This document shows positions 50,108-59,063 of a stretch of DNA of 64,000 nucleotides, one piece after another. A model generated the notes under the pieces. That model saw nothing but the letters and a program-made list of their open reading frames with translations, did not search any database and was not told where the DNA came from. Positions within the stretch are counted from its first letter, which is position 1. The number at the start of each line of letters is the position of its first letter. The position numbers were made by a program, and so were the translations under genes. The DNA comes from JAENVT01 sp039931555 (GTDB lineage Bacteria; Actinomycetota; Acidimicrobiia; Acidimicrobiales; Ilumatobacteraceae): the NCBI GenBank assembly GCA_039931555.1, contig JBDTRP010000123.1, forward strand, positions 31,252 through 95,251, written 5' to 3'.

Positions 50108-50771
50108 ACCTCGTCGACGGGGCGCCGACCGAGTGGGCCCGGATGAAATCGATGGTCGCCCGTTGCAACACGTCGCGTTCGACATCGAGCGTGGCCACGT
50201 GACCGCTGCTGCGTAGCCGTAGGCGTCGCACATCGCCGGGAAGGCGCGCGGCGATTGCATCGGACGCACTCGGGTCGACGACGTCGTCGTTGGCGCTCGT
50301 CAGCAGCAGCACTGGCCCGTCGACCGCATGCAGGTCGATGGTGGCAACCCCGTTCGTCATGGCGATCACTGCCTCGATGGGCAGGCGCTCGTAGGCGATC
50401 TCGCCGACGGTCGACTCGCCGATGTCGACCCACTCCTGTCCGCGGCTCTTTCGCCATTCGAGACCTTCCATGGCGTCGGCGTCGGGCATGACCGGGTTGA
50501 CGCACACGACTGTCGCGCAGCGGTGCTCCGCAGCGAGTTGCAGCGCAAGGTTGGCGCCCATCGACTGGCCGACGACGGCATCGGCGCCCCACGCCCGAGC
50601 TGCCTCGAGCCAATCTTCCCAGGTGACACCGATGAGATCCCGCGGGTCGGTACCGTGCCCGGGAAGCGTCGGCGCGAGCGTGGTGAAGCCGGCGTCGATG
50701 CATGCGGCCACGACCGGCCACATCGTTGCGCCGGTGCCGCCCAGTCCGTGCAGGCACAGCACGCGGGTCAT
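50067..50771 (-). CDS. Alpha/beta-hydrolase (Est30/monoacylglycerol-lipase type)
   Basis: 234 residues. HGLGGTGATMWPVV is the oxyanion region, PTLPGHGTDPRDL follows, the nucleophile is the serine in VVGQSMGANLALQLA, and the histidine is in LRSSGHVATLD near the C-terminus. The layout matches carboxylesterase Est30 and monoacylglycerol lipases. ATG 50771 overlaps the stop of the trans-sulfuration gene (ATGA), so the two are coupled. The C-terminal about 13 codons are encoded on the opposite strand of the NfuA-like gene's end. Confidence 0.82.
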   Translation of the reverse strand: MTRVLCLHGLGGTGATMWPVVAACIDAGFTTLAPTLPGHGTDPRDLIGVTWEDWLEAARAWGADAVVGQSMGANLALQLAAEHRCATVVCVNPVMPDADAMEGLEWRKSRGQEWVDIGESTVGEIAYERLPIEAVIAMTNGVATIDLHAVDGPVLLLTSANDDVVDPSASDAIAARLPGDVRRLRLRSSGHVATLDVERDVLQRATIDFIRAHSVGAPSTRFSDSTDSHPTHDR

Positions 50772-51931
50772 CGATGCAACGCGTTGGTCAGATCGCTGAC
50801 CAGATCCGACGTGTCTTCGAGCCCGATCGAGATGCGCAAGAGGCCTTCGCTGATACCCATGGCCACAGCCTCGGCCGGCGTGAGGCTGGCGTGAGTCGAT
50901 GTTGCCGGATGGCAGACCAGCGTCTCGGGTCCACCGAGTGAGGTGGCAACGCGAGCGAGTTGCAGCGAATCGATGAATCGCTCGGCGGCCTGGCGACCAC
51001 CGGCGAGCTCGATGGCCAGCACGGTGCCGCCATGGCGCATCTGGCGCTTGGCGAGATCGAATTGCGGATGCGAGACGAGGCCGGGGTAGTGGACTGCGGC
51101 GACCGCCGGCTCCTCGACGAGCACCTCGGCGATGCGCAGTGCAGTTGCCGCCTGATGCGTCGTTCGTACCGCCAGTGTGCGAATGCCGCGGATGGCGTTG
51201 AGCGCGTCGTATGGCGAAGCGGTGGCGCCATGCAGCACGGAGTACGCCCAGATGGCATCGATCAACTCCTGCTCGCCGGCGACCACGCCGAGCGTGGCGT
51301 CGTTCAGGCCGGCGATGCCCTTCGTCGCCGAGTGCAGCGAGAGGTGCACGCCGTGGGCCAGTGGCTGCTGCCCGAGCGGTGTGGCGAAGGTCGAGTCGAC
51401 GACCGTGATGGGCCCACGCAGCGAACCGAGCTCGTCGAGGTCGACCAGCTCGAGGCGGGGGTTCGACGGCGTCTCTGCCAGCACCAGCATGGTTTTGCCG
51501 GGCCGCACCGCGGCGGCGAAGGCACCGGGTTCGGTGCCGTCGACCAGCGTGATCTCGATGCCCATCCGCTGACACGGGCCCTGCAAGAAGGCGAGTGTGC
51601 CGGCGTACAGCTGGCGCTGGGCCACGAGGTGATCACCCGACGAACAGAGGCCGAAGATGACCGTCGCGATCGCACCCATTCCAGAGGCAAAAGCGAGGGC
51701 GTCGTCGGCGCCCTCCAGCGCGGCAATCGCCTCCTCGAACGAACGCACTGTCGGGTTGGAGTAGCGGCTGTAGAACTCGCCGGCGCGGATGGATGTCGCT
51801 CGCCGATTGGCATCGGCGAGATCGTCGGATTCCCACGCCGTGCTGGCCCACAATGCCGGTGCCAGTGAGCCGCGACTCTGCGAGCGTCCGGCCGTGATGG
51901 CCTGCGTCGCCGGCTGTTGCCTGTCGCTCAT
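50768..51931 (-). CDS. Cys/Met-metabolism PLP enzyme (cystathionine gamma-synthase/lyase type)
   Basis: 387 residues. FYSRYSNPTVRSFEEAIAALEGADDALAFASGMGA is the tyrosine-arginine cofactor region, VVDSTFATPLGQQPLAHG contains the PLP-binding Asp, and HSATKGIAG carries the PLP lysine. The C-terminal SLGGPETLVCHPATSTH is common to cystathionine gamma-synthase, gamma-lyase and methionine gamma-lyase. It is distinct from MetY at 15.9 kb. Substitutions such as HSATKGIAGLNDAT make a plain CGS uncertain. ATG 51931 gives the expected length; the gene leads into the hydrolase. Confidence 0.82.
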   Translation of the reverse strand: MSDRQQPATQAITAGRSQSRGSLAPALWASTAWESDDLADANRRATSIRAGEFYSRYSNPTVRSFEEAIAALEGADDALAFASGMGAIATVIFGLCSSGDHLVAQRQLYAGTLAFLQGPCQRMGIEITLVDGTEPGAFAAAVRPGKTMLVLAETPSNPRLELVDLDELGSLRGPITVVDSTFATPLGQQPLAHGVHLSLHSATKGIAGLNDATLGVVAGEQELIDAIWAYSVLHGATASPYDALNAIRGIRTLAVRTTHQAATALRIAEVLVEEPAVAAVHYPGLVSHPQFDLAKRQMRHGGTVLAIELAGGRQAAERFIDSLQLARVATSLGGPETLVCHPATSTHASLTPAEAVAMGISEGLLRISIGLEDTSDLVSDLTNALHR

Positions 51932-52267
51932 CGACCCAACGCTACGTCGTCCGGCACGACGGTTCCTACCGAGTTGCGAGGTCATGGACGTGTACGCCAC
52001 GAGACCGACCTACTTGCAGCGTTCGGCCTCGAGCCCGACTTGTCCGACGAGGTTTTGCCCGGGCGGCCGAGCGGATCACCCCGTCGGCCTCGAGACGATT
52101 GGCTCCAAGGGGGGTCCCGACGCTGCTGGACGAAGTGCGTACTCTCAACGCGACCTGTGTGCTTCGAAAGTACGCACTTCCCCGCGCAGACCGTGAATTT
52201 GGCACCTACTAGCCCACCGAGCACCGGCGCCCTCTGACGCCTGGGCGCCCGATGCGGGCCGCACCTA
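51932..52267. other. Gene-free stretch of about 336 bases
   Basis: No coding sequence is supported here. Open frames exist in several phases but have no ribosome site, family character or plausible start; one reads HETDLLAAFGLEPDLSDEVL and could be a decayed remnant. The only clear structure is the inverted repeat at 52132-52180. The start side would hold the promoter of the gene at 51931. Confidence 0.6.
52132..52180. repeat. Perfect 12-bp inverted repeat with 25-base loop
   Basis: GAAGTGCGTACT (52132-52143) and AGTACGCACTTC (52169-52180) are exact reverse complements. It lies in the gene-free gap, downstream of hisN (minus strand). It may be a terminator-like hairpin, a protein-binding dyad or the end of a small mobile remnant; no T-tract follows. 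Confidence 0.55.
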
Positions 52268-53074
52268 TCAGATGGATTCGATGGGTGACTCGTCGCCGAG
52301 GCCGGCGATGTGGTGATGCAGCAGGCCGTTCGACGAGACGGCGGAGTCGTGGAGGTAGGTGCGCTCGCCGTGGCGATCGGTGAACATCCCGCCCGCTTCC
52401 TCGACCACCACCATCACCGCGGCGAGGTCGTACGGAGCCAGGCCGATGGCATCGATCGCCAGGTCGATCGCCCCCTCGGCCACCAACATGTGTTGCCAGA
52501 AGTCACCGAAGCCGCGGGCGCGGTACGCGGCAGTCTGCAGTGCAACCAAGCGGTCGGTCAGACCGGCATCGTCCCACCCGTTCGAGAAGGTCACGCACAC
52601 CTGCGCCTCGTCGAGGCGGTCGACGGTCGACACCGTGCACGGTCTGTTGTCGGCGAACGCACCAAGCCCCTTTGCTGCCCACCACCGTCGAGCGAGGGCC
52701 GGCGCCGACACGATGCCGACGACGGGGCCGTGGTCGCGGTGCGTCAACGCGATCAGTGTGGCCCACACCGGTATACCGCGGACGAAGTTCGAGGTGCCGT
52801 CGATCGGATCGACCACCCACCGCCACGGCGAGTCGGCGTTGCCGACCACCCCGTGCTCCTCGCCGAACAGTCCGTCGGCCGGTCGCCGGGCGATGACCTC
52901 GGCGGCGATCGCCGACTCGGCATTGCGGTCTGCCTCGGTGACCTCGGTGTGGTTGGCCTTCCAGCTGAGGTTGAAGGAGCGCCGCTCGAAGTACGGCAGC
53001 GTGATCCGGTCGGCGATGCCGGCCAGTTCCATTCCGAGGGCGAGATCAGCGGCGAGGTCGCGGTCGATGGTCAT
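52268..53074 (-). CDS. hisN: Histidinol-phosphatase, inositol-monophosphatase fold
   Basis: 268 residues. Metal-binding motifs of the IMPase superfamily are DGLFGEEHG, WVVDPIDGTSNFVRGIPVWATLIAL and the C-terminal GLAPYDLAAVMVVVEEAGGMFTD (normally W-D, here Y-D). The GFGDFWQHMLVAEGAIDLAID stretch is typical of the histidinol-phosphatase HisN branch rather than of SuhB or CysQ, but inositol phosphatase activity is possible given Ino1 in the same organism. ATG 53074 overlaps the previous stop. It is last in dxs-hydratase-hisN. Confidence 0.8.
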   Translation of the reverse strand: MTIDRDLAADLALGMELAGIADRITLPYFERRSFNLSWKANHTEVTEADRNAESAIAAEVIARRPADGLFGEEHGVVGNADSPWRWVVDPIDGTSNFVRGIPVWATLIALTHRDHGPVVGIVSAPALARRWWAAKGLGAFADNRPCTVSTVDRLDEAQVCVTFSNGWDDAGLTDRLVALQTAAYRARGFGDFWQHMLVAEGAIDLAIDAIGLAPYDLAAVMVVVEEAGGMFTDRHGERTYLHDSAVSSNGLLHHHIAGLGDESPIESI

Positions 53075-53880
53075 TCGGGGAACTCCGGTCGTCGTCGTTC
53101 GCGCAGGGCAGCCACGCCTTCGGCGGCCTCGGGGCCGAGGAAGTTGAGCATCTCGTAGGCCAACGACGCCTCGAAGTTCGGAAGGGCTTGCCGCAACCAG
53201 TGGTTGAGTGCCCGCTTGGTCAGCGTGGTCGCCTGGCGTGGACCGCGGGCCAGCCGATCGGCGATCGACAGCGCCTCCGGGAGCACCTCGGCGGCGGGCA
53301 GCGCCTTCGACACCAGCCCGATCCGCTCCGCCTCGCGACCGTCGATGAAGTCACTGGTCAACAGGTAGTACTTGGCCTTGGCCATGCCACACAGCAATGG
53401 CCAGATGGCCACGGCGTGGTCGCCGGCAGCAACGCCCAGCCGCAGGTGCCCGTCGGTCAGCTTGGTGTCTTGGTCGATGATCGAGATGTCGGCCATCAAC
53501 GCCACGGCCAGGCCGGCGCCGACCGCGACGCCGTTGATCGCGCTGATGATCGGCGTGTCGCACTCGATCATCGTGCGGACGATGTCTCCTGCCTCGCGCA
53601 TCACGCTCATCGTGCGCTCGTAGTTGCCGACCTGCCCGGCGATCCAATCGAGATCGCCTCCGGCACTGAACGCCGTGCCCTCGCCGGTCACGACCACGGC
53701 CCGAACCTCTGGGCTGGCATGCACATCGGCGAAGATGGTCGACAGTTCGGCGTGCAGGCCTGCATCGGTGGCGTTGAGCTTCCCCGGGTTCGAGAGCGTG
53801 ATCAGCATCACGCCGTGCTCGCGCACTTCGATCTGCAGCCGCGAGTAGCGGTCGAATCGTTGGATCGGCACGAGGCTCAC
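53071..53880 (-). CDS. Enoyl-CoA hydratase/isomerase family protein
   Basis: 269 residues. Crotonase fold: MLITLSNPGKLNATDAGLHAEL, the oxyanion-hole loop VVTGEGTAFSAGGDLDWI, and SAINGVAVGAGLAVALMADISI. The catalytic glutamates of true hydratases are not obvious at GHLRLGVAAGDHAV, so activity may be hydratase, isomerase or another crotonase reaction. GTG 53880 overlaps the dxs stop (GTGA). It is sandwiched between dxs and hisN in a coupled operon. Confidence 0.82.
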   Translation of the reverse strand: MSLVPIQRFDRYSRLQIEVREHGVMLITLSNPGKLNATDAGLHAELSTIFADVHASPEVRAVVVTGEGTAFSAGGDLDWIAGQVGNYERTMSVMREAGDIVRTMIECDTPIISAINGVAVGAGLAVALMADISIIDQDTKLTDGHLRLGVAAGDHAVAIWPLLCGMAKAKYYLLTSDFIDGREAERIGLVSKALPAAEVLPEALSIADRLARGPRQATTLTKRALNHWLRQALPNFEASLAYEMLNFLGPEAAEGVAALRERRRPEFPE

Positions 53881-55841
53881 ACCGGTTTGGTGTGCGACGT
53901 GGAGGTGAGGCGGCGATGCACGGCCACAACGATGCCCTCGGCGTCGAGGCCGAGTTGGGCCAAGATGCGGTCGGGCTTTCCTTGCGGGATGAACTTGGCG
54001 GGCAGGCCGAGCACCTCGACCGGCACATCGCTGGCGATGTCGTGCACCTGGTCGGCGATCGTCATGCCGATGCCGCCGTCGCGGATGCCGTCCTCGCACG
54101 TCACCACGATGCGATGGGTGGCAGCGTCGGCGATCATCGCCGGGTCGAGTGGTGCACACGAACGCACGTCCCAGACGGTGACATCGATGCCCTGTGCAGC
54201 CAGGGTGACGGCCGCCTGATTGGCGAACGACACGAGTTTGCCGATGGCCAGGATGCACACGGATCCGTCGCCGCGTCGAAGCCGGTGGGCACGCAGGCCG
54301 GTGCCCACCTCGTGCTCGCCGACCTGCGGAGCAGTGCCGTTGGGGTAGCGGATGGCCACCGGTCCCTCGTCGGCCAGTTCGATCGCATCGTGGAGCATGA
54401 CCTGCAGTTCCTGTGCGCTCGACGGTGCCAGCACGCGCATTCCCGGCACCTTGGCGAGCAGGGCGAGGTCGTAGACACCGTGATGGCTGGGGCCGTTGTC
54501 GCCAGTGATTCCGGCGCGGTCGAGGCAGAACACCACGGGCAAGCGGTGCAACGCAACGTCGTACACGACCTGGTCCCAGGCTCGGTTCAAGAAGGTGCTG
54601 TAGATCGCCACGACCGGCCGCAGCCCGCCCATCGCCATGCCGGCCGCGCCGGTGACGGCGTGCTGCTCGGCGATCCCGACATCGAAGAACCGGTCGGGGA
54701 ACCGGTTCTGGAACGGGATCAGTCCCGTCGGTCCCGGCATCGCCGCGGTGATCGCCACGACCCGGGTGTCGGCTTCGGCCTCCTTGATGATCCCTTCGGC
54801 GAAGGCCTGCGTGTACCCCGACGGGATGGCCGGCGGCGGGCCGACGGCGGGATCGAACACGGGGGCGTCGTGCAGGTGCTTCTCGTCGTCGTCCTCGGCG
54901 GGTGGGTAGCCGCGACCCTTCTGCGTCAGCACGTGGACCAGGATCGGGCCTTCCGCGGAGAGCTCGATCGCGTTCAGGAACGTCCGCTCGAGCTCTTCGA
55001 TGTCGTGGCCGTCGATCGGGCCGACGTATCGAACGCCCAGCGCCTCGAAGAACGACGGCGGCTGCAAGAACTCGCGCACCGCGGCCTTGAAGGCCTCGAC
55101 ACCCTTCTCTGCCTGGGGGCCGACGTAGGGCAGCTCGCGGAGGAACTGCTCGAGCTTGCGTTGACGCTTCACGTAGACCGGGTTGAGCCGGATGTTGGTG
55201 AGGCTGTGCGACAGCCGGTCGGTGATGCGTGCCGGAAGGCTCGGGTGGTCGGCTATCGAGCGGTCCATCTGGGTCGGCCCGGCGGTGAGGTTGGAGATCG
55301 TCGGCGCGTAGCTGCGGCCGTTGTCGTTGAGGACGATGATCACCCGTTGACCGGAATGCCCGATGTTGTTCAATGCCTCGTAGGCCATTCCGCCGGTCAT
55401 CGATCCGTCACCGATCACGGCGACGATGTGACGGTGCGGATCGGTGCCCGCGTCGCGCGCTACGGCCAGGCCGTATGCGTACGACAGGATGGTCGAGGCA
55501 TGGCTGTTCTCGACGAGGTCGTGCACGCTCTCTTCGCGGCTGGGATAGCCGGAGAGCCCGCCTGCTTGGCGGAGTTGGTCGAAGCGGTTCTGCCGGCCGG
55601 TCACGATCTTGTGCACGTAGGCCTGATGGCCCGTGTCCCACAAGATGGCGTCGAGCGGCGAGTCGAACACCCGATGAAGGGCCAGCGTCAACTCGACTGC
55701 TCCCAGGTTCGACCCGAGATGCCCACCAGTTTCGGCGACGGCCTGCACCACGAAATCCCGGATCTCCCCGGCAAGGTCTTCGAGATCGGCATGGCTCAAT
55801 CCCCGCAGGTCTGCGGGTCGACGGATCTCGTGCAGCGACAT
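53877..55841 (-). CDS. dxs: 1-Deoxy-D-xylulose-5-phosphate synthase
   Basis: 654 residues. A ThDP enzyme condensing pyruvate and glyceraldehyde 3-phosphate, the first MEP-pathway step to isoprenoids. GGHLGSNLGAVELTLALH, DTGHQAYVHKIVTGR, the ThDP motif IGDGSMTGGMAYEALNN to IVLNDN, and FFDVGIAEQHAVTGAAGMA with the catalytic Glu are intact. ATG 55841 begins the usual MSLHEI-type N-terminus; a -10-like TAACGT lies about 10 bases upstream. It is divergent from the giant cyclase gene. Confidence 0.95.
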   Translation of the reverse strand: MSLHEIRRPADLRGLSHADLEDLAGEIRDFVVQAVAETGGHLGSNLGAVELTLALHRVFDSPLDAILWDTGHQAYVHKIVTGRQNRFDQLRQAGGLSGYPSREESVHDLVENSHASTILSYAYGLAVARDAGTDPHRHIVAVIGDGSMTGGMAYEALNNIGHSGQRVIIVLNDNGRSYAPTISNLTAGPTQMDRSIADHPSLPARITDRLSHSLTNIRLNPVYVKRQRKLEQFLRELPYVGPQAEKGVEAFKAAVREFLQPPSFFEALGVRYVGPIDGHDIEELERTFLNAIELSAEGPILVHVLTQKGRGYPPAEDDDEKHLHDAPVFDPAVGPPPAIPSGYTQAFAEGIIKEAEADTRVVAITAAMPGPTGLIPFQNRFPDRFFDVGIAEQHAVTGAAGMAMGGLRPVVAIYSTFLNRAWDQVVYDVALHRLPVVFCLDRAGITGDNGPSHHGVYDLALLAKVPGMRVLAPSSAQELQVMLHDAIELADEGPVAIRYPNGTAPQVGEHEVGTGLRAHRLRRGDGSVCILAIGKLVSFANQAAVTLAAQGIDVTVWDVRSCAPLDPAMIADAATHRIVVTCEDGIRDGGIGMTIADQVHDIASDVPVEVLGLPAKFIPQGKPDRILAQLGLDAEGIVVAVHRRLTSTSHTKPV

Positions 55842-55851
55842 GGCAGGCACG

Positions 55852-55857
55852 ACGTTA
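55852..55857 (-). promoter_or_regulatory. Putative -10 of the dxs operon
   Basis: TAACGT on the minus strand, 10 bases before the ATG at 55841. It would give a nearly leaderless message; the -35 is not clear. Confidence 0.3.
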
Positions 55858-55965
55858 CTGCCCGCCGCAGTGGCCTCGGTATTCAGGCAGAACGCTACGG
55901 ACACCTGTGTAATCGAGCGTCCGCTGTGCGGAGCCGGTGGCGTAGTGTCGGCTGCGGAGGTCAAG

Positions 55966-58900
55966 GTGGCAGTCGACATCGTCGGGCGAATCCTGCAACG
56001 CGCCCAGCTGTCGCGATGGCTGACGGCCGCGATCACGGGTCAGCCCGTCGTGGTCGTGCTCGACGGGCCTCCTGGCGTCGGCAAGTCCACGCTGGTCGAA
56101 TGGCTCGTCGCCCAAGCCGAGGCGCAGGGCACCGAGTGCCAGGTGGTCTCGGTGCCCGAGAGCGGTGACATCACCCCTGAGATCCAGATCGATGCCGCGC
56201 GGATCGATGATCAGCTTCGCAGTGGCCTGTCGTACCTCGTGGTGATCGACGACGCGCAGTGGCTCGATGAGACCGGACGCCATCACGTCGAACACCTCGC
56301 ATTCCGTCTCGGCACAGCGTCAATGACCGGTCAGGTGGCTCGAATGTGCCTGATGCTGGTCATTCGCGACGAGGCGACATCGTCGCCGCTCGTCAGCAGA
56401 CTGATCGGCGAACCGATCACCCGTCGCTTGACGCTCACCGTCCTCGATGACCCCGAGGCTCGCGAGCTGGCAAGGCGGATCTCGCCGGGCGTCACCGACC
56501 CGCGCACGATCGCCCGGCTCGTCGAGCTCAGCGGTGGCAATCCACTGACGCTGGGTGCTCTGGCAGACTCGATCTCGATCGGTGAGGTGTTGCCGCCCCC
56601 GGCGGCGACGACCGGCACCATCCCCGTCGAGGTGGCCTGGCGTGCCCGGTTGGCGACGCTGTCTCCCGCCGCGTTGCGCGCCGCAATCGTGATTGCGTTG
56701 GCCGAGCACGCTGCGGTTCGTCAGGGGCCCGACGACGTCGACCTCCTGGTCGGCAACGATGCGGCGATCCACGAGCTCGTCACGATCGGCGCAGTGCGGC
56801 GAGTCGCCGGAGGCGTGATGTTCACCCATCCGCTGCTGCGTACGACGGCGTTGGATCTGGCAACCGACGCGCTCGTGAGCGATGTCGCCGCCGAGGTGCT
56901 GGGTCGACTCGAGGGCTCGTCGAACGCATCGGCGAACGCCGGCACGCTCGTGCGGTTGTCGGCCGCAGCGGGGTGCACGGGGACCGTGCATCATCGACAG
57001 CTGGTTGAAGCCGGCTTCCATGAAGCGCTCGAACGGGGATCGTGGTCGGCGGCCGGCGACCTGGCCGAGTTCATCGTCGACGCTGCAGCTGATCGGCGCG
57101 AGCACGCCCTGTGGTTGGAGCGGCTCGGTAAGGCCCGCTTCAACGAGCTGGATCGAGATGACGCGACCAAGCGACTGATCGAAGCGGCCGAGGAATTCGC
57201 CGAATGTGCCCGTGACGGCGCCGATGCGGCGGCGGCTGCGACATATCGCAGCTCGAGCGCCGAGTGCCTGATCCTCGCGCTGCGCACCGATTTCACGAGA
57301 GGCGGGCCGCGCCGGCACACCGAGCTCGACCCCATGGTGGGTGCGCTCGTCGACGATGCCGGTATCGACCGGATGTGGCGGGCCCGGGCCGCGGCGATCC
57401 TCGTCGAGGTGTCGTACTCGGCGCCCCAGCACGAACGCCGCCAGCAACTGATCGACACGGCCGAGTCCCTTGCCGCCGGGATCGACGACCCGATGACCGA
57501 GATGATGGTGCACTTCGCGGGGGGCTTGCATCGTCTGGCGACCCTCGACGTGGAGGGCGCCACCGGGTCGTTCCTGGCGGCCGAGCGAGCCGCGCTGGCC
57601 CAGCCGGATCCATGGTGGTTCGGCGGGAGTTTGGCGCGTCGCGCCGTGGTCGAGCTGTCGGCTGGTCAGCCGATGGACGCCGTCAGCAACGCAACCGTCT
57701 CCATCGAGCGATGTGCACGGATCTCCAACTGGGCGGAACACGCCGTGGGCCTGGCGGTCCGAGCTGTGGCCAACACTCGCCTCGGTCGGTTCGCGGATGC
57801 CGACAACGACACCGAGTCGACCATTCTCAGTGCCCGACGTGCCGATTCGGGGGATCCGTTCGGTCTCACGCTGCCGACAGCGATGTGGCGACGCGCGGCG
57901 CGTGGCGATCAGCCCGGTGTCGCCGCACTCGTCGAGATCACCCGGCAGTACCAGATGTTCATCCCGTTCCCCGAGTTCGTGGCGACGGCGCTCCTGCGCG
58001 GCGCCGACGAGGCCGAGGAGACGCTGCGACCTCGTTGGATCCCGCCGCGTCGCGAGATCGGGGCGCGCAACATCGGCTTCCACCTCGCCCAGCTCGACGC
58101 GGCGATCCTGGCCGGCAACCTCGAGGTGGTCGACGCGCTGTTCGCCGCCTTCGAGATCGTTCATGATCGCGGCGTGCGGGCCAGCTACGACTGGCCGATC
58201 GGCATCTCGTTGTTGATGGCGACCGCGGCGATCGAACTGGGTGACGGTTCGGTCGAGGTCTGGTTGCATCACGCCGAGCAGTCGGCGATCCAGGCCGGCT
58301 CGGGGCTCGAGCTGGCGTTGCTGCACGTGCAGCGCGCCCGTCACGCGTTCCTGACCGGCAGCGGTGGGCAGGTGGAACTCGATCAGTCACGTGCTGCGCT
58401 CGAAACGCTCGATGCCTTGGGGGCTCCGCTGCTCGCCAGGCTGCATCGCGAGCGGCTCACCGCCGTCGCCGGGCGGATCGAGATGCCTGCTGGCAGGGTG
58501 CGCACCGTGATGTTCACCGACATCGTCGACTCGACCCGACTGATGGCCAGCGCCGGCAACGCCGTGTGGGCGGTGGTCCTCGGCGAACACCACCGCATCG
58601 TGCGATCCGTGGTCGGCAGATACCGCGGCTCGATCATGACTTCGACGGGCGATGGGTTCTCGTCGTGGTTCGAACATCCGCGTGACGCCGTCGATGCCGC
58701 CCACGCCCTCCACCAAGCCATCGAGCACGCCGCGCTGGTGGTGCCCGGCGGAGCAGTCGCGGTGCGTGTCGGACTGGCCAGCGGGTCGGTGTTCGACCTC
58801 GGCGGCGACGCCTCGGGATTGGCGGTCGCGGAGGCGGCGCGGGTGATGTCGACGGCGACGACCGGCGAGACCCACGTGTCGCGATCGGTGATCGACCATG

Positions 58901-59001
58901 GGCTCGACGTGCACGTCGGTCGCTCGCTCGGCCTGCATTCGCTGAAGGGCCTTCCGAAACCGGTCGAAGTCTTCGAGCTGGCGTATCAGGTTGCCACGTA
59001 G
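55966..59001 (+). CDS. STAND-type ATPase with helical repeats and C-terminal adenylate cyclase domain
   Basis: 1011 residues. The N-terminal NTPase has Walker A DGPPGVGKSTLV (about 32-43) and Walker B LVVIDDAQWLDETG. A long middle region (about 370-840) is made of helical, TPR-like repeats. The C-terminal class III cyclase domain (about 845-1005) has the metal-binding aspartates in VMFTDIVDSTRLM, STGDGFSSWF, and GLASGSVFDLGGDASGLAVAEAARV, where the usual substrate asparagine is not evident but the arginine is. GTG 55966 is preferred because GGAGG (55956-55960) precedes it; GTG 55945 is an alternative. It probably senses a partner or ligand and makes cAMP. It is divergent from dxs. Confidence 0.83.
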   Translation: MAVDIVGRILQRAQLSRWLTAAITGQPVVVVLDGPPGVGKSTLVEWLVAQAEAQGTECQVVSVPESGDITPEIQIDAARIDDQLRSGLSYLVVIDDAQWLDETGRHHVEHLAFRLGTASMTGQVARMCLMLVIRDEATSSPLVSRLIGEPITRRLTLTVLDDPEARELARRISPGVTDPRTIARLVELSGGNPLTLGALADSISIGEVLPPPAATTGTIPVEVAWRARLATLSPAALRAAIVIALAEHAAVRQGPDDVDLLVGNDAAIHELVTIGAVRRVAGGVMFTHPLLRTTALDLATDALVSDVAAEVLGRLEGSSNASANAGTLVRLSAAAGCTGTVHHRQLVEAGFHEALERGSWSAAGDLAEFIVDAAADRREHALWLERLGKARFNELDRDDATKRLIEAAEEFAECARDGADAAAAATYRSSSAECLILALRTDFTRGGPRRHTELDPMVGALVDDAGIDRMWRARAAAILVEVSYSAPQHERRQQLIDTAESLAAGIDDPMTEMMVHFAGGLHRLATLDVEGATGSFLAAERAALAQPDPWWFGGSLARRAVVELSAGQPMDAVSNATVSIERCARISNWAEHAVGLAVRAVANTRLGRFADADNDTESTILSARRADSGDPFGLTLPTAMWRRAARGDQPGVAALVEITRQYQMFIPFPEFVATALLRGADEAEETLRPRWIPPRREIGARNIGFHLAQLDAAILAGNLEVVDALFAAFEIVHDRGVRASYDWPIGISLLMATAAIELGDGSVEVWLHHAEQSAIQAGSGLELALLHVQRARHAFLTGSGGQVELDQSRAALETLDALGAPLLARLHRERLTAVAGRIEMPAGRVRTVMFTDIVDSTRLMASAGNAVWAVVLGEHHRIVRSVVGRYRGSIMTSTGDGFSSWFEHPRDAVDAAHALHQAIEHAALVVPGGAVAVRVGLASGSVFDLGGDASGLAVAEAARVMSTATTGETHVSRSVIDHGLDVHVGRSLGLHSLKGLPKPVEVFELAYQVAT

Positions 59002-59063
59002 CAGTATCAAGACCACCGGATTCAGACTCGTACAACTCGACCGTCACCGAGAGGAGCCCGATC

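Noticed and set aside
56320..58344. A 674-codon minus-strand open frame inside the cyclase gene
   Set aside because: No start context or motif; the plus-strand protein has clear Walker and cyclase motifs over the same bases.
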